A stretch of DNA of 64,000 nt from Septoria linicola (GCA_024114885.1 CP099418.1:2294001-2358000), one strand, 5' to 3'; shown: positions 34,756 to 45,447, counted from the first letter of the stretch. Program-made: numbers and translations. The notes: generated by a model from the sequence alone, not told the origin.

Positions 34756-36588
34756 CTACATTTGCATCACTTCCAATTGCGGGTCAACCATGGTTTCCTC
34801 CGGACGTTGCAGTTCTTTTTTCAGCATCTGCCGAAGCAGATTGTCCTCGGGATCTGGCGCAAACGTATCAGGGTCATCAATCGCATCGTTAATGTCGTCC
34901 ACGTTCCAGTCATGTGTCATTTCGAGGTGGTAGGCCAGCTCATGTGCCTTTGTGAATCGTCCTTGGCAGCCTCTAGCACGCTCCAAACAGACGAAAGGCC
35001 TGAGCTGATCATAACCAAATCCAGTGATCATGGAGAGCATCTTGTCTGACGCCGGATCGTCCTTTATGTCGGAATCCAGGGCACCAACCTCACTCGGGTC
35101 ATCGACTGCACAAGTATCGACGGAGCTGCGCGGAACTCTGTACGTTCTGTCCTGCTCCAGTAGTCCAGTGCGCTTACTGACGAGGGCAGGGAGACCCATG
35201 TGTTGAGTTCTGATGTGTCCGATCAGACTTTGCTTGGTGCCCATCACTCGACCGCAACCCATGCCCGTCCAGCCCTCGAGCTTGCCAACACCGCTCAGGT
35301 CATACTCTCCACAAACAAACTTCTTCTCCTTGGAGTGTGTGCTCTTCACGTGCTGTTGCATGTTGCCTTTCTTCGCGAATCCATTTTCCAGGGTCGACCG
35401 CACACAGCCTTCATGGGGGCAGACAAATTTTTTTGGTTGCACGTGCGATTTTGCAGTTCCCGAATCTCCCGAGTGCTCAATGTCCATGTGTGCATTCAAG
35501 TCTTTTTGTGACTTGCAAAGCTTACCGCAGTCCGCGCAGGTTGGTGGGTGATACAGACGATTGTGGCGTTGCAGCTCGTGAAGCGTATGGAATCTTCCCG
35601 GACCTGGGCTTGGCCGTGGTACAGCTCTCTCGTTCAATGACAACGTGTCCATCATACTGTGATCCGGCTCGTCGTCCAGTGCTACCAAGTCTTCGGGTCC
35701 TGGCAAGAATTCGTCGTCGAGGTCGTTCACAATCAGCTCGGAAGGCGGGACGGGATCAGTGTTGACACATACATCGCATATGTACTTGGGCGACTCGTGT
35801 TCCTTCTTCTCATGACTTTTGAGCTGGCTTGGGGTCGGGAAAGACTGACCGCACGCATGTCCGTCAGCCGTCTTTCTAGTGCAAATGTATGCGTCCTCGC
35901 CCAAGTGATCGACTTTGATATGCCGCTGCAACGTATCCAGCTTACGGAAGACTTTTCCACAGCCCTCCCAGCTGCAGGTGGTTTCTTCCTTGTCTTCGTG
36001 AGCAGCTATGTGACGCTTCAGCTTTGTCTGCGAGGAGAAGGTTCTGCCGCATTCCACCTGCTTTCCCTTCACGTCGTTGTAGATCAGCTGAATGCAAGTG
36101 AAGGACTGGTCGCCGTGTTTATCCTTGATGTGGCGGGTGAGGTGCTCTCGTTTGACAAAGTCTTTATCACAGCCGTCCTCCTCGCATTTGAAGGGACGCT
36201 GACCGGTGTGCGAATTCATATGAGCCTGTAACTGCACGGGCCGAGCATACTTCTTGCAACACTGAGGCCATGAACAAGCAAATTTCTTCTCGCGTGGCTT
36301 GCTTTTGCTGCGAGTGCTGGAGGCGTCGGTCGCGGGAGTCTCGGTTTCATGAATCGAGCCAACGGTGTTAACACTGTCAGCATAGGCGGTATAGCTGCCT
36401 GCATATGATGCAGCATCGTCAGAGCCACCGCCGCCGCTGTTGTCGTCGTCGGCGTTGCTACTGGCCATGACATCAAAACGAGCTCGTTTCTTGCGGGGAG
36501 TGGTATCGACATAGACATCTCCCATGGCGGTGCTGACGGGGCCCGCTCGTTTCCGCTTTGCCGTCGGACTCGACGCCGTGGCCGACAT
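34756..36588 (-). CDS. PZF1: Transcription factor IIIA (C2H2 zinc-finger, 5S rRNA gene factor)
   Basis: Single exon, 610 residues from the ATG at 36588. The frame extends upstream to a TTG at 36690 but that is not a eukaryotic start. The N-terminal ~130 residues are Ser-rich with two basic nuclear-targeting stretches (KRKR, RKKRAR). C2H2 fingers begin at FACSWPQCCKKYARPVQLQA and continue with FKCEEDGCDKDFVKREHLTR and TTCSWEGCGKVFRKLDTLQR. Further degenerate fingers follow, up to FVCLERARGCQGRFTKAHEL near the end. A long acidic spacer (NDLDDEFLPGPEDLVALDDE) separates fingers 5 and 6. This layout is that of fungal TFIIIA, which binds the internal control region of 5S rRNA genes and recruits TFIIIC for RNA polymerase III. 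The gene is divergent from RPB6, 356 bases away. Confidence 0.88.
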   Translation of the reverse strand: MSATASSPTAKRKRAGPVSTAMGDVYVDTTPRKKRARFDVMASSNADDDNSGGGGSDDAASYAGSYTAYADSVNTVGSIHETETPATDASSTRSKSKPREKKFACSWPQCCKKYARPVQLQAHMNSHTGQRPFKCEEDGCDKDFVKREHLTRHIKDKHGDQSFTCIQLIYNDVKGKQVECGRTFSSQTKLKRHIAAHEDKEETTCSWEGCGKVFRKLDTLQRHIKVDHLGEDAYICTRKTADGHACGQSFPTPSQLKSHEKKEHESPKYICDVCVNTDPVPPSELIVNDLDDEFLPGPEDLVALDDEPDHSMMDTLSLNERAVPRPSPGPGRFHTLHELQRHNRLYHPPTCADCGKLCKSQKDLNAHMDIEHSGDSGTAKSHVQPKKFVCPHEGCVRSTLENGFAKKGNMQQHVKSTHSKEKKFVCGEYDLSGVGKLEGWTGMGCGRVMGTKQSLIGHIRTQHMGLPALVSKRTGLLEQDRTYRVPRSSVDTCAVDDPSEVGALDSDIKDDPASDKMLSMITGFGYDQLRPFVCLERARGCQGRFTKAHELAYHLEMTHDWNVDDINDAIDDPDTFAPDPEDNLLRQMLKKELQRPEETMVDPQLEVMQM

Positions 36589-36944
36589 GGTGGTGGCGGG
36601 ACGGACGACCGTCCTGTTGAACGACTGTCGGGCGGATGTCAAAAGATGTGTACTTCTAGAAAGACGGAGAGTAAGAATCGAGAGATCCAAGAAAGCAGAG
36701 GCCGAGAGACGGATTTAAGCTTCGGCACTTGGGTCGCGCTAAGTTAGTGAGATATTTTGAGGCTGGTCTGGTCGCGATGAAGCACTCTCGATCTTCCACC
36801 ACCACTCACACCACCACCACCACGACCACCACCTTCTGATAGCGTGTTCATCCCCTGCTCCTCTCCATCGCTGACCGACTCGACGCGTATCCCACCCGAC
36901 AGTACCGTCCGCGACTCGCCCACCGTGGGCATACAGCAGCGACC
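36589..36944. promoter_or_regulatory. Bidirectional promoter between TFIIIA and RPB6 genes
   Basis: The 356 bases between two opposite ATGs must drive both genes. It contains a CCA/CCACGA-rich tract at 36796-36833 and AAGTTAGTGAG near 36740. No binding site is proven. Confidence 0.6.
36796..36833. repeat. CCA-rich microsatellite
   Basis: Imperfect CCA trinucleotide tract in the TFIIIA-RPB6 divergent promoter. Confidence 0.75.
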
Positions 36945-37641
36945 ATGTCCGACTATGGCGGCGGCGACGATGACATGCGCGACCTCGGCGACAACGAGTA
37001 CGCGCACGCACCCACCACAAATATGTCTATGCGCGATGAGTTGGTTCGCTGACAGCGGGTGGTTGCAGGGATTTCGAGGCCAATTTGATTGAGGAGGAAG
37101 ACTTCGCAGAAGGATACGAAAATGGTGTGTCTGCCGTGTGAGATATGCGCGTGGCCGCATAATATGTGGATGTTTAGGGCGACACGAGCTGACTGTGGGC
37201 AGGCGACATGGACATGGACCCGGACAACGCTGCACAGAATGAAGGCGCCCTCAACAGCACGGACTATCAGGACGCAAATCAAAGCAATATCGTAACGAGT
37301 GGCGAGCAAGGGGGGCTGAACGCGGTCAAGGCTGTGAAAAGCAAGAAGATTGCTACGGAGAAGCGGACAACAACGCCATACATGACCAAGTATGAGCGTG
37401 CCAGAGTGCTTGGCACGCGCGCCTTGCAGATCAGGTAGGGCGGTGATGCTGCGCAGCGTGGCCGACAAGATGCTAATCTATATCTAGCATGGGCGCACCA
37501 GTACTCGTCGATGTCGAATCCGAGACGGATCCTCTCCAGATCGCTCTCAAAGAGCTACGGGAGAAGAAGATCCCACTCGTTGTGCGAAGATATCTGCCCG
37601 ATGGCTTCTATGAGGACTGGACGTGCGAGGAGCTGCTATAG
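36945..37641 (+). CDS. RPO26: Rpb6 (RPABC2), shared subunit of RNA polymerases I, II and III
   Basis: Exons 36945-36997, 37069-37124, 37203-37434 and 37488-37641 join in phase to 164 residues. The N-terminus is acidic (MSDYGGGDDDMRDLGDNEDF and NLIEEEDFAEGYEN), as in all Rpb6 proteins. The folded core has TTPYMTKYERARVLGTRALQ, ISMGAPVLVDVESETDPLQI and ALKELREKKIPLVVRRYLPD, and the family end DGFYEDWTCEELL. Rpb6 stabilises the clamp and the largest subunit of all three nuclear polymerases and resembles bacterial omega. The start is set by the acidic N-terminus. The short first exon and three introns in the N-terminal half are usual for fungal RPB6. It lies head-to-head with TFIIIA. Confidence 0.96.
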
Positions 37642-38301
37642 TAGGCTCTCCCAAACAGGACAGTCTCGGAGAGGAATCCGTTGTGAACAGTCGGAACCGA
37701 CCAGAGTTTGGCCAGCAATCGATCCAGATACCATCGAACTGCAGTCAGGCACATGAAGACCCTGACCACCAGCAGCACGTGATCGACATGGCAGTAGCAC
37801 CAAAGGAAATGTCGCGAAGGCGTGTGCTGACTAGAGACACCGTTATCCAAAGTCTCGAGGCGTAGAGGACGACGGCGTCGCCATACAGGCGGGCGCAAAT
37901 GTAAGATCGGCTCAGCTCAGCTCGAGTGAGGGCGATGTAGTAGACGGCCCAGACACGATATCAGAGACAGATGCGATATTCGGATGCGGCAATGCAGCGC
38001 AAATACGGAACATCTTTCTTCATTCGATTTCATCTTCCTTCCCTCTTCTTATTTCGCAGACTTAGACTTCCGCAATGCTTCCGACCTTTACATCATCCCA
38101 GACTTTGCCCCGCGTAGACCCTTCCCCTCCATGCACCAGCTCTGCGTGGTGCTCGTTGTTGGCATTGGGACGGAACAACAATAATAATATTGCCTGCACA
38201 ATCAACGCATGCTCACATCTTGTCGCACACAATACGCTTCCGTCTATACGAGATTGAGATCATACAAAACAAGAACAGCAGCACACCGCACACTCTTAAC
38301 C
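37642..38301. other. Intergenic region upstream of S-formylglutathione hydrolase
   Basis: 660 bases between same-strand genes; A/C-rich stretch just before the next ATG. No other feature seen. Confidence 0.4.
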
Positions 38302-39206
38302 ATGGCGTTTGAAACTACTGCAACCATCAACAGCTTCGGCGGCAAGCTGCTCAAGCTGCAACACAAGGTATCACAAGCAGACGACCACAATATCCTCACA
38401 TACTGAATACCCGACAGTCGCAAGTGCTCACTACTGAAGCCAAGCTCAATCTCTACCTTCCTCCACAAGCCAGCACATCAAAGCCCGTGCCAGTGCTGTT
38501 TTACCTCGCTGGCTTGACATGCACGGGCGACAATGGCGCGGAGAAGGGCTTCTTCCAGCACAAGGCCGCAGAGAAGGGCATCGCCATTGTGTACCCAGAC
38601 ACCAGCCCTCGCGGTCTTGGTCACCCCGGCGAAGATGATGCCTACGATTTCGGCAGCGGTGCGGGCTTCTACGTCGATGCCACAAAGGAGCCCTACAGCA
38701 AAGGCTACAAGATGTACAGCTACATCACGAAAGAGCTGCCCGAGCAGTTGTTTGGAAACTTCAAGGAGCTAGACGGCTCCAAAGTCTCCATCTTCGGGCA
38801 CTCGATGGGCGGCCACGGAGCACTCACATTGTTCCTCAAGAACCCAGGCCAATACAAGTCAGTGTCAGCCTTTGCACCAATCTCCAACCCATCCAGCTGC
38901 GACTGGGGCAAGAAGGCATTTGGCGGCTACTTTGGCGACGACCAGAAGCAAAAGTGGGCCGAGCATGATGCCACCGAGCTCATCAGCAAGTACTCGGGCG
39001 AGACGGACATTCTCATTGACGTGGGCACGGGAGACAACTTTTACAAGCAGGGCCAGCTTCTCCCCGAGAACCTCGAAAAAGCCGCCAAGGCTGCTGGCAA
39101 GAAGGTCACAGTCAACTACCGCGATGGCTACGACCACTCCTATTTCTTCATTAGCTCATTCGCAGACGACCATGTGGAGCATGCGGCCAAGTACCTGCTT
39201 GCGTGA
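38302..39206 (+). CDS. S-formylglutathione hydrolase (esterase D type)
   Basis: Exons 38302-38367 and 38418-39206, split by a 50-base phase-0 intron, give 284 residues, the usual size. The enzyme hydrolyses S-formylglutathione to formate and glutathione, the second step of glutathione-dependent formaldehyde detoxification in the cytosol. The alpha/beta-hydrolase motifs are clear: VPVLFYLAGLTCTGDNGAEK (oxyanion region), DTSPRGLGHPGEDDAYDFGS, the nucleophile elbow FGHSMGGHGALT with Ser near residue 151, and DGYDHSYFFISSF with the catalytic His. ISNPSSCDWGKKAFGGYFG is the typical cap sequence. The start is set by the conserved short N-terminal exon (FETTATINSFGGKLLKLQHK). There is no peroxisomal signal at the C-terminus. 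Confidence 0.95.
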
Positions 39207-39504
39207 GTGAGATTTCTCTCCTATTGGATCTAAACAACGGCTATTTCTTACACTGGCTGCTGCATCGTCACATCGTGAGAGAAAATGATGCTGATGGGAT
39301 CTCGAGGTCAGAGACGACGCCTCTTCGCCGGCAAGAAAGCGACAAAAGCTCTAGAGATCGCGAGAGCAAATTGTAAATGTGTCAATGATATCGATAATGC
39401 AAGGATGTGGGGTGTACGAGAAAGTCTGTATAGCCGTAGAAAGAGACGAGCTAAATTGTCATGATTGAATGAAGAGGAAGTCGTTTCATCCTCGTCGCTC
39501 GCGC

Positions 39505-40056
39505 TCATATTCGGTCTGTGTAACATACTCCCGTACTGAACAGACGCATCTGGAGAGGCCGATAGTCTGCCATTTTGACTGACTGGTCATACCGCTCGTC
39601 CCTTTGACAGGAGCACCATAAAGCGAAGCACTCTTCAGCCCTCACTTCCATCCGCTCCTCGATACCTTCATCTGTCGTCCCAACACCCGTCAAGCCCGCA
39701 AGATGGCGAACCCATACACCCTGACTTTCTGCAATGCTCATCTCCGCTGCTTCACTGTCTTCGCGATTCTCCAACCGCAACACCGAGCGCAACTGTGCGC
39801 AAAGGTCCCCGTAGACTCCACATGGGCTCGTGTTGCCTATCACGTGGTTCCAAAACTCCGCCCGATTGTCCGAACGCTCCCGGTCTTGTGGCTCCGATGC
39901 TGCATCGTCATTCCTTGTTGCTTCTTCATGGCTGACTAACACTTCATAGTCAAAGTCGTTTTCGTTGTGGATCGGCACAGTAGCGACATTGTTTGCAGGT
40001 GCCTGGCCCCGTTGATACCATGCTCGCATTTTGGCCAGTCTCGACTTCAGCCACAT
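39505..40056 (-). CDS. Orphan hypothetical protein
   Basis: Open frame of 183 residues from the ATG at 40056 (MWLKSRLAKMRAWYQRGQ); a 46-codon upstream extension to 40194 is possible. Acidic, with a Cys- and Trp-containing middle (NHVIGNTSPCGVYGDLCAQL) and helical C-terminal half (EERMEVRAEECFALWCSCQR). There is no signal peptide, membrane segment or motif I recognise. Amino-acid use is protein-like (many Glu, Arg and Ala, few runs), which favours a real gene, but nothing else supports it. It is followed upstream on the same strand by another orphan frame; the two do not resemble each other. Confidence 0.45.
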   Translation of the reverse strand: MWLKSRLAKMRAWYQRGQAPANNVATVPIHNENDFDYEVLVSHEEATRNDDAASEPQDRERSDNRAEFWNHVIGNTSPCGVYGDLCAQLRSVLRLENREDSEAAEMSIAESQGVWVRHLAGLTGVGTTDEGIEERMEVRAEECFALWCSCQRDERYDQSVKMADYRPLQMRLFSTGVCYTDRI

Positions 40057-40507
40057 GATGAATGTCGTGCGCTGGAATTGGTAGCAAGTCGCTCTTGATT
40101 GCGCCCTTCGTCTGATGTCCGACGACAGCACCCTCTGTGGCGGGGTAGACTGGTGGCAACTAGACAGACTGGGTCTTGTATTCCGATGTTCCAATTTGAC
40201 TCTCGTTTGAGCCTTGAGTCTGCCTGCGTTACCAGATGGGCCTGGCTCGGCTGACCCAAAGAGCTAGATTGAGCCACAACACAGCCCACCAGAGATGCTT
40301 TCTGACTCCAGAATGTTCAGGAACTGCTTCAACACATGTATCATTGGGTCTTGGTTTTTGAGATGTTGCAGTATTGCCGAGCGCGCTTTTTCTCCCTTGG
40401 AACTGGAAGCCGGCTTGCGATCCGCTCGATAGCATGGGCGTCTTGGTGCGAGGAACCATAATGCGCAGGAACTCGTTCGTAGCAAGCCAGCTCAGCATCT
40501 TGCAGCA
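40057..40507. other. Intergenic region between two orphan genes
   Basis: 451 bases; overlapping short minus-strand frames only. No feature supported. Confidence 0.35.
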
Positions 40508-41059
40508 TTACAGACGAGCAGTGATCGGTCGCTGTGTGGTCATCTCGTCGTCGGACCACTTCTCTCTGCGCAGCTCCTCGTAGAGGTCCTCAAGCCTGAG
40601 CAGTCTTCTCTTCAGACCGCCAAGTCGTGCAGCCTGGGTAAGATCCAGGTCCTCCTTCTTCCGGCAGAACTTCATGAGCAATGTAGTCAGGAGACCTTTG
40701 CTCTTATTGGTAGCTTCGCTCACAATAACTTGCTCAATGAGGGAGTCGACCCGATCCTCCACCTCGAGCATCCTGCTCGCAGACACGTACTTGACATCGG
40801 CTAAGGGTACGTTGCTTAGGGGCTCGAAGCCTGCTTCCAGACGGGCCAGCTTGACCTCGACCTCGGCCATCAATTGATCAGCTTCCTTTGCGCGGGACAG
40901 AATGTGCACCGCCTTCTCGTGCGGACATCCCTGCCGCACCATATACATGTGGTTGCATAAGTGCTTTAGACACCACCATGTATCAATCTCTATCGGCCTA
41001 GACTCGGTCTTCTTGAAGCGGGCCATCTTGCGCTGTGTTGTATGAGCGTAACCTGACAT
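40508..41059 (-). CDS. Orphan coiled-coil protein
   Basis: Open frame of 183 residues from the ATG at 41059 (MSGYAHTTQRKMARFKKTES); ATG at 41026 (MARFKK) is an alternative. The longer frame to 41191 begins with TTG and is not used. The first third has a Trp/Cys/His cluster (IDTWWCLKHLCNHMYMVRQG). The rest is mainly helical with heptad-like leucines: KEADQLMAEVEVKLARLEAG, RMLEVEDRVDSLIEQVIVSE and LGGLKRRLLRLEDLYEELRR. It is probably a soluble coiled-coil protein. I do not recognise the family. Confidence 0.5.
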   Translation of the reverse strand: MSGYAHTTQRKMARFKKTESRPIEIDTWWCLKHLCNHMYMVRQGCPHEKAVHILSRAKEADQLMAEVEVKLARLEAGFEPLSNVPLADVKYVSASRMLEVEDRVDSLIEQVIVSEATNKSKGLLTTLLMKFCRKKEDLDLTQAARLGGLKRRLLRLEDLYEELRREKWSDDEMTTQRPITARL

Positions 41060-41610
41060 CTTATGATGTGGAGCCTTTGTTGTGTGTCGTCGTTGAAGGA
41101 GTAATGCGTCGCTCAGTACTGCCTCTTGTTCGATTCGTTGTATAGTAGTATAGTGACGAGTCGCGATTTGTGCTTTTGAGGAACGGAGCAAGAGTTTTCA
41201 CGTGCTGCGCAAGAAGATCTCCAAAGTTGAGGACAGTCCGTCAGCAGGTCTGCTTATCAGCTGTACAGTGGAACTGTCTCTTCATAAGCGCAGTCCTCAA
41301 AAACCTACATATAGTCTTGGTGCAGGCTGTGGTTGGCGGAGCCGTACGTCCAAGCCCCACTCAAACGAATTGTGCTGGAGGGCTTCGAGCAATAGTGCTT
41401 CACATGCAAAAGACCTCGCAAGTGAGCAGCAGCTCAGCAGCATGTGCAGTAAAGACGATAGAGCCATTGATGCCTGTAACTTGATGGGAGAGCTGTCATC
41501 TTCCACCGATGCTTGATAGTGCAATACCACGTCTGTCATCCAGGTCTATCAGTACACCTTACTAGTGGCCGATTCTTGTCAATCCAAAGCGCCAGTTGGT
41601 CCTGTGACGC
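41060..41610. other. Intergenic region between TFIIF-beta and orphan coiled-coil gene
   Basis: 551 bases, 3' flank of TFIIF-beta and upstream region of the orphan gene. Nothing recognised. Confidence 0.35.
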
Positions 41611-42726
41611 CTATTCCATCTTGACATCCTCAAAATCATCATCTTCGTCCATTTCGTCACCCGTCCCTTCATCTGTCGTTTCCAGCTTGGTCAGAGCCTG
41701 CTCCTCTTTGACGGCACTCATGTCCTCGCCCTCTTGCTCCAGCAGCAATTTGTATTCGGGCTTGAGCTTGTAATTTTGCACGAAATCGCCCTGGCGCATC
41801 AATGTGGCAATGTCATCCAAGGTCTCCTTGATATACGCTTCAGGTTGACGCAATCTTTGGCGCAAGGCTTTGAGCGACCAATAGGTGTACTCCTTGAAGC
41901 AGTCCTTGAGGGCGTCCAGCAAGGCAGCCTTGTCCATGCGTACAGCCTTCTCCTTGGCAGGCTTTTTCTTATTGCCAGCGCCGACCTTGGAGGTGAGAGT
42001 GCCGAAGCGGAAGGAGTCGTTGTCCTGGCCTGGATGTCGTAGCCGAGGGTCGACGGTGAAGATGGTCTTGTTGCCAGCCTGCAGGGCCGAGCGATATGTC
42101 TGGGCAAAGTAGTCGAGACTGCTCTTGTCCTCGACAGGATGCATATCAGCCTCATTGTGGACCGTGGGGGCGAGGGCAGTCTGCTTGGGGATGGCGGTGC
42201 GGTAGCTGCCAGGTTTGCGCGGCTGCTGGTTGTTGTAGCGATCATACTTGTTGATGCCCCCAGGCCGCTGAGCAGCAGGAGGCGGGCGATTGGGCCGGGT
42301 GGTGGTGTTGTGGCCTGGCAGGTCCTTTTCGGAGAAGACGACGGTGTTGTTGTAGGACTGGCTTTTGAGCTCGACGTTGTACGTCTTGGGCAGCGGCTTG
42401 TGGTGGGGAATGGCGTCGTGCAGGCGAATCTGGATCTTCTGCCTGGACGGGTCGTCGCTGTTGGTGGTGGTGGTGGTGGTGGTGGTGGTGGATGCGGATG
42501 GTGGTGGAGGGTGGAAGACGCGCACACGGCCAATCTCGAGCTGCGCGTCGTCGGCGACTTCCTGGTAGACCTGGTTCCACACCTTCCACATGTCCTCCGA
42601 CACCTTCAGCAGCCACGCCTGGCCGCCATCGGGAATGTGCAGGTCGGTGTCCTCCTCGAACTCGTCAATCTCGCCCAGCGCCGGCTTCCGCTCCTCCGTC
42701 TGGACTTCGGCCTTGACATCTGCCAT
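41611..42726 (-). CDS. TFG2: TFIIF beta subunit (RAP30/Tfg2)
   Basis: Single exon, 371 residues from the ATG at 42726; the frame runs on to a TTG at 42834 that is not a start. TFIIF brings RNA polymerase II to promoters and steadies the pre-initiation complex. The N-terminal dimerisation region starts DTDLHIPDGGQAWLLKVSED and MWKVWNQVYQEVADDAQLEI. A polythreonine run of about nine residues is encoded by a GGT (minus strand ACC) microsatellite. The C-terminal winged helix is unmistakable: KALRQRLRQPEAYIKETLDD and IATLMRQGDFVQNYKLKPEY. The protein ends in a long acidic tail (TGDEMDEDDDFEDVKME). Confidence 0.93.
   Translation of the reverse strand: MADVKAEVQTEERKPALGEIDEFEEDTDLHIPDGGQAWLLKVSEDMWKVWNQVYQEVADDAQLEIGRVRVFHPPPPSASTTTTTTTTTNSDDPSRQKIQIRLHDAIPHHKPLPKTYNVELKSQSYNNTVVFSEKDLPGHNTTTRPNRPPPAAQRPGGINKYDRYNNQQPRKPGSYRTAIPKQTALAPTVHNEADMHPVEDKSSLDYFAQTYRSALQAGNKTIFTVDPRLRHPGQDNDSFRFGTLTSKVGAGNKKKPAKEKAVRMDKAALLDALKDCFKEYTYWSLKALRQRLRQPEAYIKETLDDIATLMRQGDFVQNYKLKPEYKLLLEQEGEDMSAVKEEQALTKLETTDEGTGDEMDEDDDFEDVKME
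42462..42491. repeat. GGT trinucleotide microsatellite in TFIIF-beta
   Basis: About nine GGT units on the plus strand, translated as threonines in TFIIF-beta between the dimerisation strands. Confidence 0.9.
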
Positions 42727-43830
42727 CGTTCCTTTCCTCCCTCCGCTGTCCGTTTGCCTGTTGTCCGCTCCTTCCCTCCTTCCCTCCTCTGTGGTCTCGG
42801 ATGTGTATGAGAGACCAGGACCAGCACACGTCAATCAAGGCCGACGTCGAAGAATAGTTAGTGCAAGAGATAACAATGAAAGCACGTTGCGTGCCTGGCT
42901 GAGTGAGTCGAGACAATGACATGTGTGCGCTGTGCCGAATGCGGGCTTCGGAAGCAGCAGCCGAAATGCCTCGCTCTTTCCCTGGCCCTCTTCTTCAAGT
43001 TGCATCCATCTGCACAACAACAACCAATCACGCATTCACTCTCACTCTCACATCCACCTCGAATACTCCCTCACTTCACTGTCCTCGACACGCACTCGAG
43101 ACCCCACACACGGTGCTTATCGAGCGGCACAATAGTCCATCACATTGAGAGCAGACACCGAAGGACACGCTCGACATGGCATTACACGCGCACGTGCAAA
43201 CGCACCAAGATCTGATCGTGTCGCGTCAGCCGCTTAATCTGAAAACAGCACATCTTCCTCTTTGCCGGACTCGTATCCTTGTCATCTTTTCGTGCTAATC
43301 CTCCTAAACGGTTCCACTTATGATGATGCTAATGCTCTGCGTTGCGCTGCCCTGCACTTCTTCGACAGTGGCATCAGCATCAAGACTACCCCATTCGGAC
43401 AGTACACTGCGGCTATTGACGACGTGGCGGCAAGACTGAGTCGAAAAAAGTGTCTTTTCACGCTACTCATGCTCCATCATCCGCCGTCGCTATTTCAATT
43501 CTTCGCTCAATTTGGATTGCCAATGAGTAGCACCGTGCAGTCCGACCAATTGCCAGTCCAAGCAGAGCCGCACCGCGCCTTTGACACGTCTATGACGGAA
43601 CATGCACGGCATCGTCTATCGCCCGGCTTCACGTCGCGGAGACACTGCCGATGCTGGTTTGTTGACCTGACAGAGAACGACTTTTTGCCAGCAGCGTCAT
43701 GATAGCAGTCTTAGCAGCCAAAGGTCAATGATACGGGCGCCGTTCCCAAGCTTCTGTCTTCCACAAGTGCTGTCTCAGTCTGTTTCTTCAATTCCTTACA
43801 GATCCTCTGACCCATACTGACACACCAGAT
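42727..43830. other. Divergent region between TFIIF-beta and lipase genes
   Basis: 1.1 kb shared promoter region with CT-rich stretches (42980-43080). A 146-codon frame at 43262-43702 starts with TTG and is rejected. Confidence 0.45.
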
Positions 43831-45371
43831 ATGCGGACATCAGCTGTGTTTGGGCTTTTGGCCTCGAGTCTCCTACAAGTCCATGCCAGTCCGACCCCGA
43901 CGCTCAAAGACGCCGACCTTCAGCCTCGTCAATTTCAGCCAATTGAGCTGGCCATTCAGAACCTGAACAACCTGATCAATCAGACATTGGCCAATCCACC
44001 CACGAACCAATTGTTCCAGAGGATCGAAGAGGACTTGCAATTGATCAAAGCCACTGCAGCACCCATCTCTGTGCCATCAGCAGCCACCGCCCTCAAGGAC
44101 ATACTCGTAGCGGCGCCGACACCTTCCAACTTCTTTGGCTACGTTGGCAGCCTTGCAGCTGCCGGTCTCAGCAAAGACAATATCCCAGACCTGCTGGAAT
44201 TCGCCAAGGGCGCGGTAGATGGCGAGAACAGTTTCACAAACGTCAACACGCGAAAGCCATCGATCAAGGTGTTCCCCAAGGCCGACCCCAAGGATGCTCC
44301 CTTTTCTTTGTCCGAGGCTGCTCTTCGCGCGGCTATCCATATCCCTTCGAGCTTCAAGTACGGTGCGAGGGGAGCACCTAACCCCATCATTCTCGTCCCA
44401 GGAACTGGTGCCACAGGTAAGCATATGCCGCCATCGCCACTGATTAGGAGTCGTGGCTGACCATCTTACAGGGTACACGACATTCGTGGGCAACTACATT
44501 CCTCTATTGCAAGGCTCTTCGATCGCGGATCCTGTCTGGCTCAACATTCCTGGTTTCCTGCTCGGAGACGCTCAAGTCCATGCTGAATACATCGCGTATG
44601 CAGTGAACTACATCCACGGAATCAGCAACAAGAGGAAGGTTTCTGTTGCGGCATGGTCGCAGGGTAGCATTAATGGACAATGGGCGTGGAAGCACTGGCC
44701 TTCTGCACGTGCTAAAGTGACAGACTTCGTGACCTTCTCTGGTAATTATGCCGGCACAATCAATGCTAACTTTTTGGCAACGCCTGGCATTGCATTGCCG
44801 CCAGCCGTGCTCCAGCAGGAGTCGGGCTCCAACTTCATCAAGACCCTGCGATCCAACGGTGGAGACTCGGCCTATGTGCCCACCACAAGCGTCTTTTCTG
44901 GCTTCTTCGACGAAATTGTACAGCCACAATCCGGTACTGGGGCCTCAGCCTTCATCAAGGACGCTCGCAGAGTAGGTTCCTCGAACACCGAAGTCCAGAA
45001 GATCTGTCCAGGAAAACCGGCTGGATCGGTCTTCACGCATGAAGGAGTGCTCTACAACGCCATCGGTTTTGCTCTGTTGAAGGACGCACTTACACACAAT
45101 GGCCCCGGCCAAGTGTCTCGGATTCCAAACCTGGCATCTCTCTGTGAGAATTACCTCACTCCAGGTCTTGACCTTGCGGACTTTTTGTTAACGGAGAACG
45201 CTATCCTTATCGCTGGTTTGACGATTGTGACGTATCCACAGAAGGTCACCATTGAACCGGCCCTCAAATGTGAGTAACAACAATCACCACTGTAAATGTA
45301 CGACTACTGACATTTCATTAGCATACGCCAGGTCCGCTTCTGGTGGCTCGTCTCCAGGAGGTTATTATTGA
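43831..45371 (+). CDS. Secreted CalB-type lipase, three exons
   Basis: Exons 43831-44416, 44472-45269 and 45322-45371 join in phase to 477 residues. A signal peptide (MRTSAVFGLLASSLLQVHAS) is followed by a ~150-residue helical pro-region. The lipase domain resembles Candida antarctica lipase B: PNPIILVPGTGATGYTTFVG (oxyanion loop), VWLNIPGFLLGDAQVHAEYI, and the nucleophile site VSVAAWSQGSINGQWAWKHW with Ser codon at 44657-44659. Then come FVTFSGNYAGT and TTSVFSGFFDEIVQPQSG, carrying the expected acid residue region; a THEGVLYNAIGFALLKDAL segment fits the catalytic His position. Members hydrolyse esters outside the cell. The last exon adds a Gly/Ser tail. An AATAAA at 45448-45453 is a possible polyadenylation signal. 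Confidence 0.9.
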
Positions 45372-45447
45372 TCGCGGCCACGAAAACATTGATGAATACG
45401 ATACATGTGTAGACCAACGACATATATAATACAGATTGAACTGATAC

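Noticed and set aside
36589..36690. N-terminal extension of TFIIIA to 36690
   Set aside because: It begins with TTG; the first ATG in frame is at 36588, next to the conserved-looking basic region.
42727..42834. N-terminal extension of TFIIF-beta
   Set aside because: It starts with TTG; the ATG at 42726 gives the expected N-terminus.
43262..43702. 146-codon plus-strand frame upstream of the lipase
   Set aside because: Starts with TTG and shows no conserved pattern.
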